Assembly: GCA_003223675.1 (NCBI GenBank)
Contig: QHVW01000488.1
Span: forward strand, 1-7,219
Source of the DNA: Acidobacteriota bacterium
GTDB taxonomy: Bacteria; Acidobacteriota; Thermoanaerobaculia; Multivoradales; UBA5704
DNA length: 7,219 nucleotides
Reading direction: 5' to 3'
Shown piece by piece: positions 1 to 5,937 of the stretch; position 1 is the first letter of the stretch; each line of letters opens with the position of its first letter. The position numbers and the translations under genes were made by a program. The notes under the pieces are model-generated. The model saw only the letters and a program-made list of their open reading frames with translations, did not search any database and had not been told where the DNA came from.

Positions 1-18
1 GGGCAATCTGCGGGGCCA

Positions 19-53
19 TTTTCATATGAAAACGGCGCGTTTTCATAGGAAAA
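19..53. promoter_or_regulatory. Tandem palindromic operator candidate (two 14-bp sites)
   Basis: A perfect 14-bp palindrome, TTTTCATATGAAAA, lies at 19-32. A second copy with one changed base, TTTTCATAGGAAAA, lies at 40-53. Their centres are 21 bp apart, two helical turns, so two dimers of one regulator could bind the same DNA face. The AT-rich sites stand out in GC-rich DNA. They sit about 35-70 bp upstream of the candidate vapBC promoter and may also serve a gene left of the window. The palindromes are visible directly; the operator role is inferred. Confidence 0.6.
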
Positions 54-82
54 TGACTCCTCCGTCCCCTTTCCGGCCTTCC

Positions 83-110
83 TGGTATATGATTTCGGGA
101 CGAATTCATA
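83..110 (+). promoter_or_regulatory. Candidate vapBC promoter with overlapping operator
   Basis: TATGAT at 88-93 matches the -10 consensus at 5 of 6 positions, and TG at 83-84 just upstream gives it partial extended -10 character. No good -35 box is visible. The -10 is the left arm of an inverted repeat: TATGATTTCG at 88-97 and CGAATTCATA at 101-110, with 9 of 10 bases paired around a 3-base spacer. VapB-type antitoxins usually repress their own operon from palindromes over the promoter, and this site fits that well. The transcription start would be near position 100, about 40 bases before the vapB start. Confidence 0.5.
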
Positions 111-140
111 GGCGGGGACTCGCCAGCCCAAGGAGGGACT

Positions 141-350
141 GTGTTCACGAGCTTCGAGATCGACGACGAATTGTTCAAGCAAGCGTGGGGACTTTCCGGG
201 ATCACGAAAAAGAAGGACCTGATCGAGGAGGTGCTGAGGACGTACGTCCGGCTTCACGAGCAGGCGGGGGTGCGGTCGCTGCGCGGCAAGCTGGTGTGGA
301 AGGGGGATCTCGACGAGATCCGGGGGGAGCGCGGTGCAGGTTCTCGTTGA
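141..350 (+). CDS. vapB: VapB-type antitoxin
   Basis: This 69-residue protein resembles VapB antitoxins of VapBC systems, in which the N-terminal DNA-binding segment represses the operon and the C-terminal tail wraps and inhibits the VapC ribonuclease. The N-terminus (F-x-I-D-D-E-L, residues 5-11) and the helix K-K-K-D-L-I-E-E-V-L (23-32) fit the ribbon-helix-helix pattern. The tail LRGKLVWKGDLDEIR (47-61) matches the usual toxin-binding tail with its W-x-G-D-L-D motif. The start is GTG at 141, supported by AGGAGG at 131-136 with a 4-base spacer. The length is typical and no damage is seen. The stop overlaps the toxin start by 17 bases, so the two are translationally coupled. Autoregulation through the 88-110 repeat is inferred. 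Confidence 0.85.
   Translation: MFTSFEIDDELFKQAWGLSGITKKKDLIEEVLRTYVRLHEQAGVRSLRGKLVWKGDLDEIRGERGAGSR
305..321 (+). repeat. Inverted repeat next to the toxin ribosome-binding site
   Basis: GGATCTCG at 305-312 and CGAGATCC at 314-321 are perfect complements around one central A. In RNA this could form a small hairpin immediately before the G-rich Shine-Dalgarno of vapC (322-329) and might damp toxin translation. However, it encodes the conserved D-L-D-E-I-R motif of VapB, so the symmetry may be a by-product of codon choice, and an RNA stem would need some central bases unpaired to form a loop. Confidence 0.4.
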
Positions 351-660
351 CTCGTCCGTCTGGATCGACTACGACGTGGTGCTGACCGAGGTGCTGCACG
401 GGCTGCCGGACGAGCTGCACCGCCAGCAGGCCCGGGAGGCGCTGGGGCGTTTCTGGCTGGTGGAGATGACGGGGTTCGATCTCGCCGAGAAGGCCGCGGT
501 CCACTATCACACCCTGCGCGCCCGGGGCATCCCCGTGCGCACCGCCGAGTGCCGCCTCGCCACCTTCTGTCTCGACCAGGGGTTCGCGCTGCTCCACTCC
601 TCGCCCGGCTACAAGCCGTTCGAGAGGTTCCTGGGGCTGACGGTGGCGCGGCCGGGCTGA
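334..660 (+). CDS. vapC: VapC-type PIN-domain toxin, apparently degenerate
   Basis: VapC toxins are PIN-domain, metal-dependent ribonucleases whose active site uses three or four acidic residues. This 108-residue product begins VLVDSSVWIDY, with the first Asp at residue 6, and keeps the second acidic residue in LTEVLHG (E19). Family members normally carry about 24 further residues (helix 1 and a loop) between WIDY and the LTE strand; here they are missing in frame. The third acidic position, usually Asp in a TIDCLIA-like motif, is Glu72 in TAECRLATF. The H-S-D-R-D-F-type motif near the end reads HSSPGY (88-93), with both Asp residues gone. The GTG start at 334 has GGGGGGAG at 322-329. I infer a dead or weak nuclease; a divergent active PIN protein is the alternative. 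The last 52 bases overlap the opposing gene's 3' end. Confidence 0.8.
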   Translation: MQVLVDSSVWIDYDVVLTEVLHGLPDELHRQQAREALGRFWLVEMTGFDLAEKAAVHYHTLRARGIPVRTAECRLATFCLDQGFALLHSSPGYKPFERFLGLTVARPG

Positions 661-2273
661 GCCGGAGCCCGGCCGAACAGGCCGTACTGGTACCCGGCCG
701 CCACCAGCCGCCGGACCTCCGCGGGCGCAGCATGCCGGACGTCCACCAGGTCCCGGCCCTTGGAGTCCTGGGTGGTGTTGAGGACGAAGTCCAGGGAATA
801 GCCCGCCTGCTCGAGCGGGTCCTGGCCTCTCGTGTGCTGCGTCCAGCCGCCCCGCAGCCAGATGGCGATGAGTGCCGGCTTGCGGGAGAGGATGTAGGGC
901 AGGTCGGACTTGTCGTGGCCGACGTGGAAATAGGCCCGGTCCTCGGCGCGGCCGTGGCCGATGTGAGGGTCCGTCAGGCCCAGCATGTCGAGGGCCGGGA
1001 GGCCCGAGAAGAAGGGCACCTTGCCCGCGGCGTCCACCGCGATCAGGGTGCCGGCGGGCTCCTGCCGCAGGTGCCGGCCCAGCAGCACCCAGCGGTCGTA
1101 CTTGGGGACGCGGAACTGGAAGCGCGGGTCCTTGCTCAGGGCGACGAGCTGGAGCACGGCGAGCAGGACCGCCAGCACCGCCGTCCGCCGCCGTGAGCGC
1201 CCGGCCTCCATTGTCCGAGCCAACTGAGCCAGCAGGGCCAGCAAGAGCCAGGTCCCCATGGGGAAGAGGAAGAGGAGGAAGCGGTCGTAGAAGACGTCGC
1301 CGCCGATGTAGAGGTAGTAGGCCAGCCAGCCGGCGGCGAAGACGGCGGGGAACGGCAGGGCGGGCAGCGGGTCCGGCCGTCGCGGCGCGAAGCTGCGCAG
1401 CCCCCGCACTCCCGCCATCAGAAAGGCCACGAGGTAGACCAGTAGGCCCGTGCCGATTACCGCCGTGAGGAGCTGCTGCCAGCCGTTGTCGAGGCGCAGC
1501 AACAGGGGGCCGTCCACCTTGGCGTAGTAGGTGTTGGGCAGCGGCCAGCCGTAGTAGGAGAGGCGGAAGAGCGCCAGGGCGCCGAAGGTGGCCAGCGTCG
1601 AGGCGGCGACGGCGAAGGCCGGCCGCCAGCGCCCCCGCAGGCCGAGGAAGACGGCGGCCAGCAGCGGCGTGATGAAGCCATCCGCCCGGGCGAGCACGGA
1701 GACGGCCGCCACGATGCACAGGCCCGCGGCCGTCCTTCTTTCGCGCGCTCCTCCCTCCTCCACCGCCTGCTCGGCCAGGATCCAGGTGCCGATCTGGAGC
1801 AGGAGCACCATGGGCGTCTCGAGCCCTGAGGCGACCGCCGCCCAGACCGAGGGGCAGAGGGCGAAGAGACCGGCCACGATCGCTGCCTCGAAGCTCCCCA
1901 GGCGGCGCCGGGTGAACCGGTGCAGGAGGACCAGCGCCGCCAGGGCGAAGAGGGTGTTCAGGCCGGTGGAGACAGCGTACAGCCGCTCCGGGGCGACGAG
2001 CGCCGCGGCCGGCGCGAGGAGCAGCACGTAGAGGAGGTTCGAGTAGCCTTCGACCCGCTCGCCGGGGTTGAAGACCAGCCCCTCCCCCGCCGCCAGATTG
2101 CGGGCGTAGCGGTAGGAGATGTAGGCGTCGTCGCTCCCCCAGGCGTGGCCCGAGAGGTCGGGATGGGAGTAGCCGGCGAGGATCTGGAGCAGGCAGCCGG
2201 CGACGAGGAGGACGGCGGCGGCCGGCAGGACGAGCCGCCGCGATCCTCCGGCCGGGTCCGGCCTACCCGCCAC
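609..2273 (-). CDS. Polytopic GT-C-like membrane glycosyltransferase
   Basis: This 554-residue integral membrane protein resembles bacterial GT-C-fold glycosyltransferases (AftB/LphB-like), which use polyprenyl-phosphate sugars on the outer face of the inner membrane. After a first membrane helix (about 14-34) comes an external loop with GSDDAYISYRYARNL (46-60; Asp48-Asp49 are the likely catalytic or metal-binding pair), then the family signature LVFNPGERVEGYSNLLYVLL. Further hallmarks are PLPNTYYAKV mid-protein and LDMLGLTDPHIGHG near the end. About ten hydrophobic segments are visible. The start is GTG at 2273, inside the last codons of the preceding gene (11-base overlap), with only a weak purine stretch upstream, so coupling is likely. 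The last 17 codons or so are antisense to vapC and look like read-through past the original end. Sugar and acceptor are unknown. Confidence 0.75.
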   Translation of the reverse strand: MAGRPDPAGGSRRLVLPAAAVLLVAGCLLQILAGYSHPDLSGHAWGSDDAYISYRYARNLAAGEGLVFNPGERVEGYSNLLYVLLLAPAAALVAPERLYAVSTGLNTLFALAALVLLHRFTRRRLGSFEAAIVAGLFALCPSVWAAVASGLETPMVLLLQIGTWILAEQAVEEGGARERRTAAGLCIVAAVSVLARADGFITPLLAAVFLGLRGRWRPAFAVAASTLATFGALALFRLSYYGWPLPNTYYAKVDGPLLLRLDNGWQQLLTAVIGTGLLVYLVAFLMAGVRGLRSFAPRRPDPLPALPFPAVFAAGWLAYYLYIGGDVFYDRFLLFLFPMGTWLLLALLAQLARTMEAGRSRRRTAVLAVLLAVLQLVALSKDPRFQFRVPKYDRWVLLGRHLRQEPAGTLIAVDAAGKVPFFSGLPALDMLGLTDPHIGHGRAEDRAYFHVGHDKSDLPYILSRKPALIAIWLRGGWTQHTRGQDPLEQAGYSLDFVLNTTQDSKGRDLVDVRHAAPAEVRRLVAAGYQYGLFGRAPAQPGRATVSPRNLSNGL

Positions 2274-4089
2274 CCGTCGTCCCGATCACGATCTCCACCC
2301 GCCGGTTGCGCGCCCGGTTGGCGTCCGACGAGTTGGGCACGACCGGATTCTGCTGGCCGTGGGAGAAGACGCGCACGCGCCCTTCGGGGAAGTTGGCCGG
2401 CGACTGCTGCTCCAGCCACTGCTTGACCGCGAAGGCGCGGGACTCGGAGAGCTGCATGTTGGCCTGCGGCGAGCCGACGTTGTCGGTGTGGCCGTGGATC
2501 TCCACCGCCGTGGCATTGGCCACCAGCAGGTCGCGCAGGAGCTGCTGGAGCTGGCGCTCGGCCTCGGAGGTCAGCCGGGCGTTGCCGGTCTGGAAGTTGA
2601 TGCTCCAGGACTTGCGGCTGACCACGTTCCGCACCGGCTCGGAGGCCGAGAAGGTGGGCCGCTCGGCGGCGGCGACGGCGGTCTGCGCCGGCGCGGCCTG
2701 GGAGGCGATGCTCTGGAGGTAGGAGGTGTCCAGGACGTCGTTGACCGGGTAATAGGAGGGCACGAGGTCCGGGTACTGCTGCTTGACGATGTCGCCGAAC
2801 ACGGTGTAGGTCGCCGCGAACAGGTTGGAGGAGCCCTGCGCCAGGCCGAAGAGCAGCAGGTCGTCCGCCAGGTTGTTGACCGCCGAGCCGCCGAGGGTCA
2901 CCCGCTGGCCCTGCTTGTCGCGCTCGTTGACGACGTCGAAGTACTTCTCCCAGTAGTCGGGGCCGGAGCCGGCCTCTTTGTAGACGGCGGCGCTGACCTC
3001 GGCGGCCTTGTGCAGGGCGTCGGAGCTGGTCTTGACGGCGTCGCCGCCGTCGAGCGTGGCCTTGAGCATCCCTTCGACGGTGGGCCGGTTGTCCTTCATC
3101 CACTTGTCGATGCCGATGATGACGTTGGGCATCTGCGAGCTGTACTCGCGGGTGGAGGCGAGGGAGACGAGGCCGCCCCGCTTCTGGGCCACGGTGACGT
3201 CGCCCGGGGTCCAGGTGACGACGCCGTTGACGCAGACGTGCCTGGTCTCGCCCGTGCGCTTGCCGCCGGAGACCACCGGGCGGTCCTCGCAGTAGCCGGC
3301 GACGTACTTCTCGGCGGCGTCGATGTAGTCGGAGGCGGCGACCCAGTTCATGCAGCCGGGATCCCAGGTCTTCTCGTCCGGGTTGTTGCACAGGCCGTTG
3401 TCGCCCAGCCACTTCTGGGCGATGTTCCAGTCGCCGTCGCGCAGCACGCCGGCCGCGAGCCCGCCCTTGGACGCGGCGGGGTTGGCCTTCCACTCCGGCA
3501 GCCCCATGAACTTGTCCTCGCCGCGCGAGTAGCCGGCCGAGCCCACCACCTTGGCCATGTACTCGGGGCCCAGGCGCTTCAGGGTGTCGTTCAAGCCCTT
3601 GAGGAAGGTGGCCGAGCCGTCGCCCATGATGGCGACGAAGTAGGCGCCCTTCGTGGGGTTGGACTGGCCGGACTTGAGGTCGTTGGCGAAGGCGATCAGG
3701 GCCTCCTGCATCTTGCCGCTGTCGTCCTCGCGGACGAACTTGAGGTTCACGCCGTTCTTACACATCAGGCTGCCGTCGGTCGACTGCGGGCCGCCGGTGG
3801 CGAACATGAGGCCCATCTGCGCGTTCCAGGCCCAGTGGTAGAAACGCACCTCCGGCTTGTCCGTGCAGCCCGGCCGGGCGCCGGGCATGGCCACCGTGCG
3901 GTTGGCCGCCGGCGCCGCCGAGGTCGGCAGGTCCGGCAGGTTCGCCTTGGCCGGCACCACCGCCTCCCGCGTCCTGGCCGCCGGCACGATCTTGTCCAGC
4001 AGTCCCGGCGCGAACCGGCGGACGCTGAAGAACGCGGCGATGAGCAGCGCAATGACGATGACCGCCTTCCCCACAGGGGTAAGCTTCAT
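2263..4089 (-). CDS. ABC substrate-binding protein fused to OmpA domain
   Basis: This 608-residue fusion starts with an uncleaved signal anchor (hydrophobic 8-24). A Pro/Ala-rich linker follows, then a periplasmic-binding-protein region (about 74-440) of the NMT1/phosphate-like type, with motifs NAQMGLMFATGGPQ, VREDDSGKMQEAL and LRDGDWNIAQKW. A second linker leads to an OmpA-type domain at 495-604. That domain keeps HTDNVG (Asp536), LSESRA (Arg551) and RARNRRVEI. Asp536 and Arg551 are spaced like the OmpA pair that grips diaminopimelate in peptidoglycan. Six cysteines in the binding region could form disulfides in the periplasm. AAGGAG at 4098-4103, 8 bases before ATG, is a good ribosome-binding site. 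The gene follows its ABC partners, so the fusion probably delivers or senses a small anion or organic ligand while anchored to the cell wall. The ligand is unknown. Confidence 0.85.
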   Translation of the reverse strand: MKLTPVGKAVIVIALLIAAFFSVRRFAPGLLDKIVPAARTREAVVPAKANLPDLPTSAAPAANRTVAMPGARPGCTDKPEVRFYHWAWNAQMGLMFATGGPQSTDGSLMCKNGVNLKFVREDDSGKMQEALIAFANDLKSGQSNPTKGAYFVAIMGDGSATFLKGLNDTLKRLGPEYMAKVVGSAGYSRGEDKFMGLPEWKANPAASKGGLAAGVLRDGDWNIAQKWLGDNGLCNNPDEKTWDPGCMNWVAASDYIDAAEKYVAGYCEDRPVVSGGKRTGETRHVCVNGVVTWTPGDVTVAQKRGGLVSLASTREYSSQMPNVIIGIDKWMKDNRPTVEGMLKATLDGGDAVKTSSDALHKAAEVSAAVYKEAGSGPDYWEKYFDVVNERDKQGQRVTLGGSAVNNLADDLLLFGLAQGSSNLFAATYTVFGDIVKQQYPDLVPSYYPVNDVLDTSYLQSIASQAAPAQTAVAAAERPTFSASEPVRNVVSRKSWSINFQTGNARLTSEAERQLQQLLRDLLVANATAVEIHGHTDNVGSPQANMQLSESRAFAVKQWLEQQSPANFPEGRVRVFSHGQQNPVVPNSSDANRARNRRVEIVIGTTGGG

Positions 4090-4097
4090 GGGTTTCT

Positions 4098-4103
4098 CTC
4101 CTT
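4098..4103 (-). promoter_or_regulatory. Ribosome-binding site of the SBP-OmpA gene
   Basis: On the minus strand AAGGAG precedes the ATG at 4089 by 8 bases, within the 25-base gap after the upstream gene's stop. It is one of the two strongest Shine-Dalgarno sites of the operon and fixes this start. Confidence 0.75.
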
Positions 4104-4114
4104 GACCTTTGAGT

Positions 4115-5116
4115 TCAGACCGGGCCCATGCCCCCCACGAGCTGGTCCATGGCGGGGCGCAGCGAGTCGACGAAACGCTCCGTCTCTACGATCTGCTCCA
4201 CCACGGCGCCCATGTAGCTGGCCACTTCGGTCGCGCTGAACTGCGAGGCGCTGACCCGGCCGAGGATGACTTCGAATACGTCGGTGAAGGCTCCCAGTTG
4301 CGCCACCACCATCTGGTCGCGCTTCTGGCATTCGAGCAGCAGCTCGCGCTGCTTCTCGAGGATTCCAATGTGCCACTCGCGGGTCTTGGCCGTGGCCGGC
4401 TCCTTCTGGGCCAGCTCCTTGAGCGCCTGGCACTTGGCGTCCACCTCGGCGAGCCGCTTCTCGACGCTGGGCAGCGCCGCCGCCGGCTGCGGAAAGGGGC
4501 GCACGGCCTGCAGCCGCGAGTCCCGGCGGATGACCGGCACCTGGGGCTGCGGCGCCGGCGTGGCCGGCGCCGGCGGCTGGTCCGAGAAGGCGTCGGTGGC
4601 GGGGCGGATGTTGGCCAGGATCTGAAGGTAGGACACCCGCTCGCGCACGAAGCTCAGGTAGGTGGTGAGCATGTAGCCGAGCTGCTGGAGGATGCCCGCC
4701 TTGGTGACTTCGTCGAGGTCGCTGCGGCCGGCGAGCACCTGGGTGACGCGGCCGCGGATCTCCGCCAGGCGCCGGTAGCTCGCCAGGTAATCCGGCAGCA
4801 GGCCGGCGCGGCCCCACTGGGCGACGGGGCTCTCCCCCAGCATGGCCTCCACCTGCTGGCGCAGCACCTCGCGGTCCTTCTCCGCCTTGGCCTGCTCCCC
4901 CCGGCGCTCCTCGTCCTCGATCTGCTTGATGTAGCGGTCGCCGGTGGCGGACAGGCTCACCCAGCCGGTGGCGGCCAGCCCCCAGAGGATCAGGGGGAGA
5001 GGGTTCCACATCACCGCCGAAGCGGCCAGGCACACGGCTCCCCCCACCAGGTTGCCCGGGGATTGGAGCGCCTTGGCGATGCTCTTCTTGAGGAGCGTCC
5101 GTTTGTCGATCGGCAT
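4115..5116 (-). CDS. Membrane-hairpin coiled-coil protein, unknown function
   Basis: I do not recognise a named family. The 333-residue product opens with a basic stretch, then two closely spaced hydrophobic segments (about 22-37 and 40-56) forming a membrane hairpin. A highly charged helix (60-93) follows, then a mostly helical region, a Pro/Ala-rich linker (178-215), a coiled coil (217-265) and a helical C-terminus rich in Val, Glu and Gln. The layout, N-terminal hairpin plus long helices probably in the cytoplasm, recalls XpaC- or PspA-like stress proteins, but I see no shared signature. The ATG at 5116 has no Shine-Dalgarno. It lies 6 bases after an in-frame ancestral stop of the ATPase (5123-5125), so it was probably translated by reinitiation. 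The position between ATPase and binding protein suggests an accessory or regulatory subunit of the transporter. Confidence 0.7.
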   Translation of the reverse strand: MPIDKRTLLKKSIAKALQSPGNLVGGAVCLAASAVMWNPLPLILWGLAATGWVSLSATGDRYIKQIEDEERRGEQAKAEKDREVLRQQVEAMLGESPVAQWGRAGLLPDYLASYRRLAEIRGRVTQVLAGRSDLDEVTKAGILQQLGYMLTTYLSFVRERVSYLQILANIRPATDAFSDQPPAPATPAPQPQVPVIRRDSRLQAVRPFPQPAAALPSVEKRLAEVDAKCQALKELAQKEPATAKTREWHIGILEKQRELLLECQKRDQMVVAQLGAFTDVFEVILGRVSASQFSATEVASYMGAVVEQIVETERFVDSLRPAMDQLVGGMGPV

Positions 5117-5856
5117 GCGCGTCTACAGCGTCGGGAAGCGGGTTGGATGCGCGCGCCGGGGATGACCTTCCCCTCCTTGTCGCGATCCCGCCCCAGGAGC
5201 CAGATGGTGTCCGCCACCTGCAGGGCGGCGGCGATGTCGTGGGTGACGACGATGATGGTGTTGAGCTCGTCCATGCAGGACACCTCTTCGAGCAGCCCGG
5301 CGACGCGGTCGACGGCCAGCGGATCGAGGCCCGAGAACGGCTCGTCGAGCAGCAGCAGGTTCTCGCTGCACATGAACTGCTGGGCGATGGCCACCCGCTG
5401 GCGCTGGCCGCCGGAGAGCTGGGGCGGATAGTGCCGCGCCTGGCCCTCCAGGTCGAAGCGCCGGAGGTAGTCCATGGCCCGCGCCTTCGCCTGCTCGCCG
5501 GAGAGCCCCGACTGCGCGCCTGCCACCAGGAGGTTGCCCAGCACCGTGCGATGGCGGAAGAGAGGGTAGTTCTGGGCCACCACTCCCACCATCCCGCGCT
5601 CTACGGGCTTGCCCTCGTCGCCCAGCAGCACCTGCCCCGCGTCCGGCGAATCGAGCCCGGCCAGCACGCGGAAGAGGGTCGTCTTGCCCATCCCCGACGG
5701 CCCCAGCAGGCCCACCACCTGGCCCTCGACCTTGCCGGGGCGGACGATGTCCTTGACCTCGAGGTTGACGTCGCGCAGGATGGGCACCCCGCTCAAGGCC
5801 ACCGACACGTGCTCGGCCTTGAGGATCGTCCCCTTCACCTCGTACTCGAAGGGCAT
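5011..5856 (-). CDS. NitT/TauT-type ABC transporter ATPase, frameshifted C-terminus
   Basis: This cytoplasmic ATP-hydrolysing subunit drives the adjacent permease. It carries Walker A GPSGMGKTT (52-60), Q-loop Gln95, signature LSGGQ (147-151), Walker B LLLLDEP (167-173), D-loop SGLD and H-loop His206. A family-style insertion, DIVRPGKVEG, precedes Walker A. The ATG at 5856 follows AGGAGGT, which overlaps the ancestral end of the permease. Up to Gln238 (base 5143) the sequence is ordinary. After that the open frame gives an Arg/Ser-rich tail that runs 106 bases into the next gene and does not look like an ABC protein. The adjacent frame reads TRFPTL and then TAG at 5125-5123, just before the next ATG. 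I infer loss of 3n+1 bases near 5143 with a shifted C-terminus. The nucleotide-binding core is complete, so ATP binding could survive. Confidence 0.85.
   Translation of the reverse strand: MPFEYEVKGTILKAEHVSVALSGVPILRDVNLEVKDIVRPGKVEGQVVGLLGPSGMGKTTLFRVLAGLDSPDAGQVLLGDEGKPVERGMVGVVAQNYPLFRHRTVLGNLLVAGAQSGLSGEQAKARAMDYLRRFDLEGQARHYPPQLSGGQRQRVAIAQQFMCSENLLLLDEPFSGLDPLAVDRVAGLLEEVSCMDELNTIIVVTHDIAAALQVADTIWLLGRDRDKEGKVIPGARIQPASRRCRRACRSTNGRSSRRASPRRSNPRATWWGEPCAWPLRR
5123..5145 (-). pseudogene. Remnant of the original ATPase C-terminus
   Basis: In the frame shifted relative to the ATPase, bases 5143-5123 read T-R-F-P-T-L followed by TAG. The stop lies 6 bases before the ATG of the next gene, the spacing expected of the intact operon. 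The ATPase frame itself ignores this stop. The intervening C-terminal residues, probably some tens, appear deleted. Confidence 0.55.
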
Positions 5857-5859
5857 CGC

Positions 5860-5937
5860 CTACCTCCTCTCCAGCGTCAGGTCGGCGTAGGGGCAGAACA
5901 GCCGGCGCAGCACGCCGATGGCGTAGTCCTGGAAGGC
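5860..5937 (-). pseudogene. Out-of-frame C-terminal remnant of the permease
   Basis: Bases 5937-5860 in the shifted frame read AFQDYAIGVLRRLFCPYAD and then L-T-L-E-R-R before TAG at 5862-5860. This looks like the normal cytoplasmic tail of this permease family, and the stop lies 3 bases before the ATPase start. The open permease frame instead gives a Pro/Ser/Cys-rich tail. The GAGAGGAGG encoding the last residues doubles as the ATPase ribosome-binding site, which supports this as the original gene end. Confidence 0.7.
5863..5869 (-). promoter_or_regulatory. Ribosome-binding site of the ATPase gene
   Basis: On the minus strand the run GGAGAGGAGGTAGGCG precedes the ATG at 5856, giving a near-ideal AGGAGG core about 6 bases from the start. 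It lies inside the ancestral last codons and stop of the permease, so the two genes were once tightly coupled. Confidence 0.7.

Noticed and set aside
26..385. Plus-strand open frame of 119 codons at the left edge
   Set aside because: Its ATG is the centre of the CATATG palindrome, it has no ribosome-binding site, and its Arg-rich product lies across the better-supported vapB and vapC frames.
202..1719. Long minus-strand open frame
   Set aside because: Pro/Arg/Ala-rich product without domain motifs; a GC-rich shadow of the glycosyltransferase and the vapBC region.
1958..3493. Long minus-strand open frame of 511 codons
   Set aside because: Low-complexity Arg-rich shadow overlapping the SBP-OmpA and glycosyltransferase genes.
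2359..4239. Plus-strand open frame of 626 codons
   Set aside because: Longer than the true gene but composed of Gly/Val/Leu/Arg repeats typical of an antisense frame; the opposite strand has clear OmpA and binding-protein motifs.
4109..5431. Plus-strand open frame of 440 codons
   Set aside because: Antisense shadow of the orphan membrane protein and the ATPase; no motifs or start signals.
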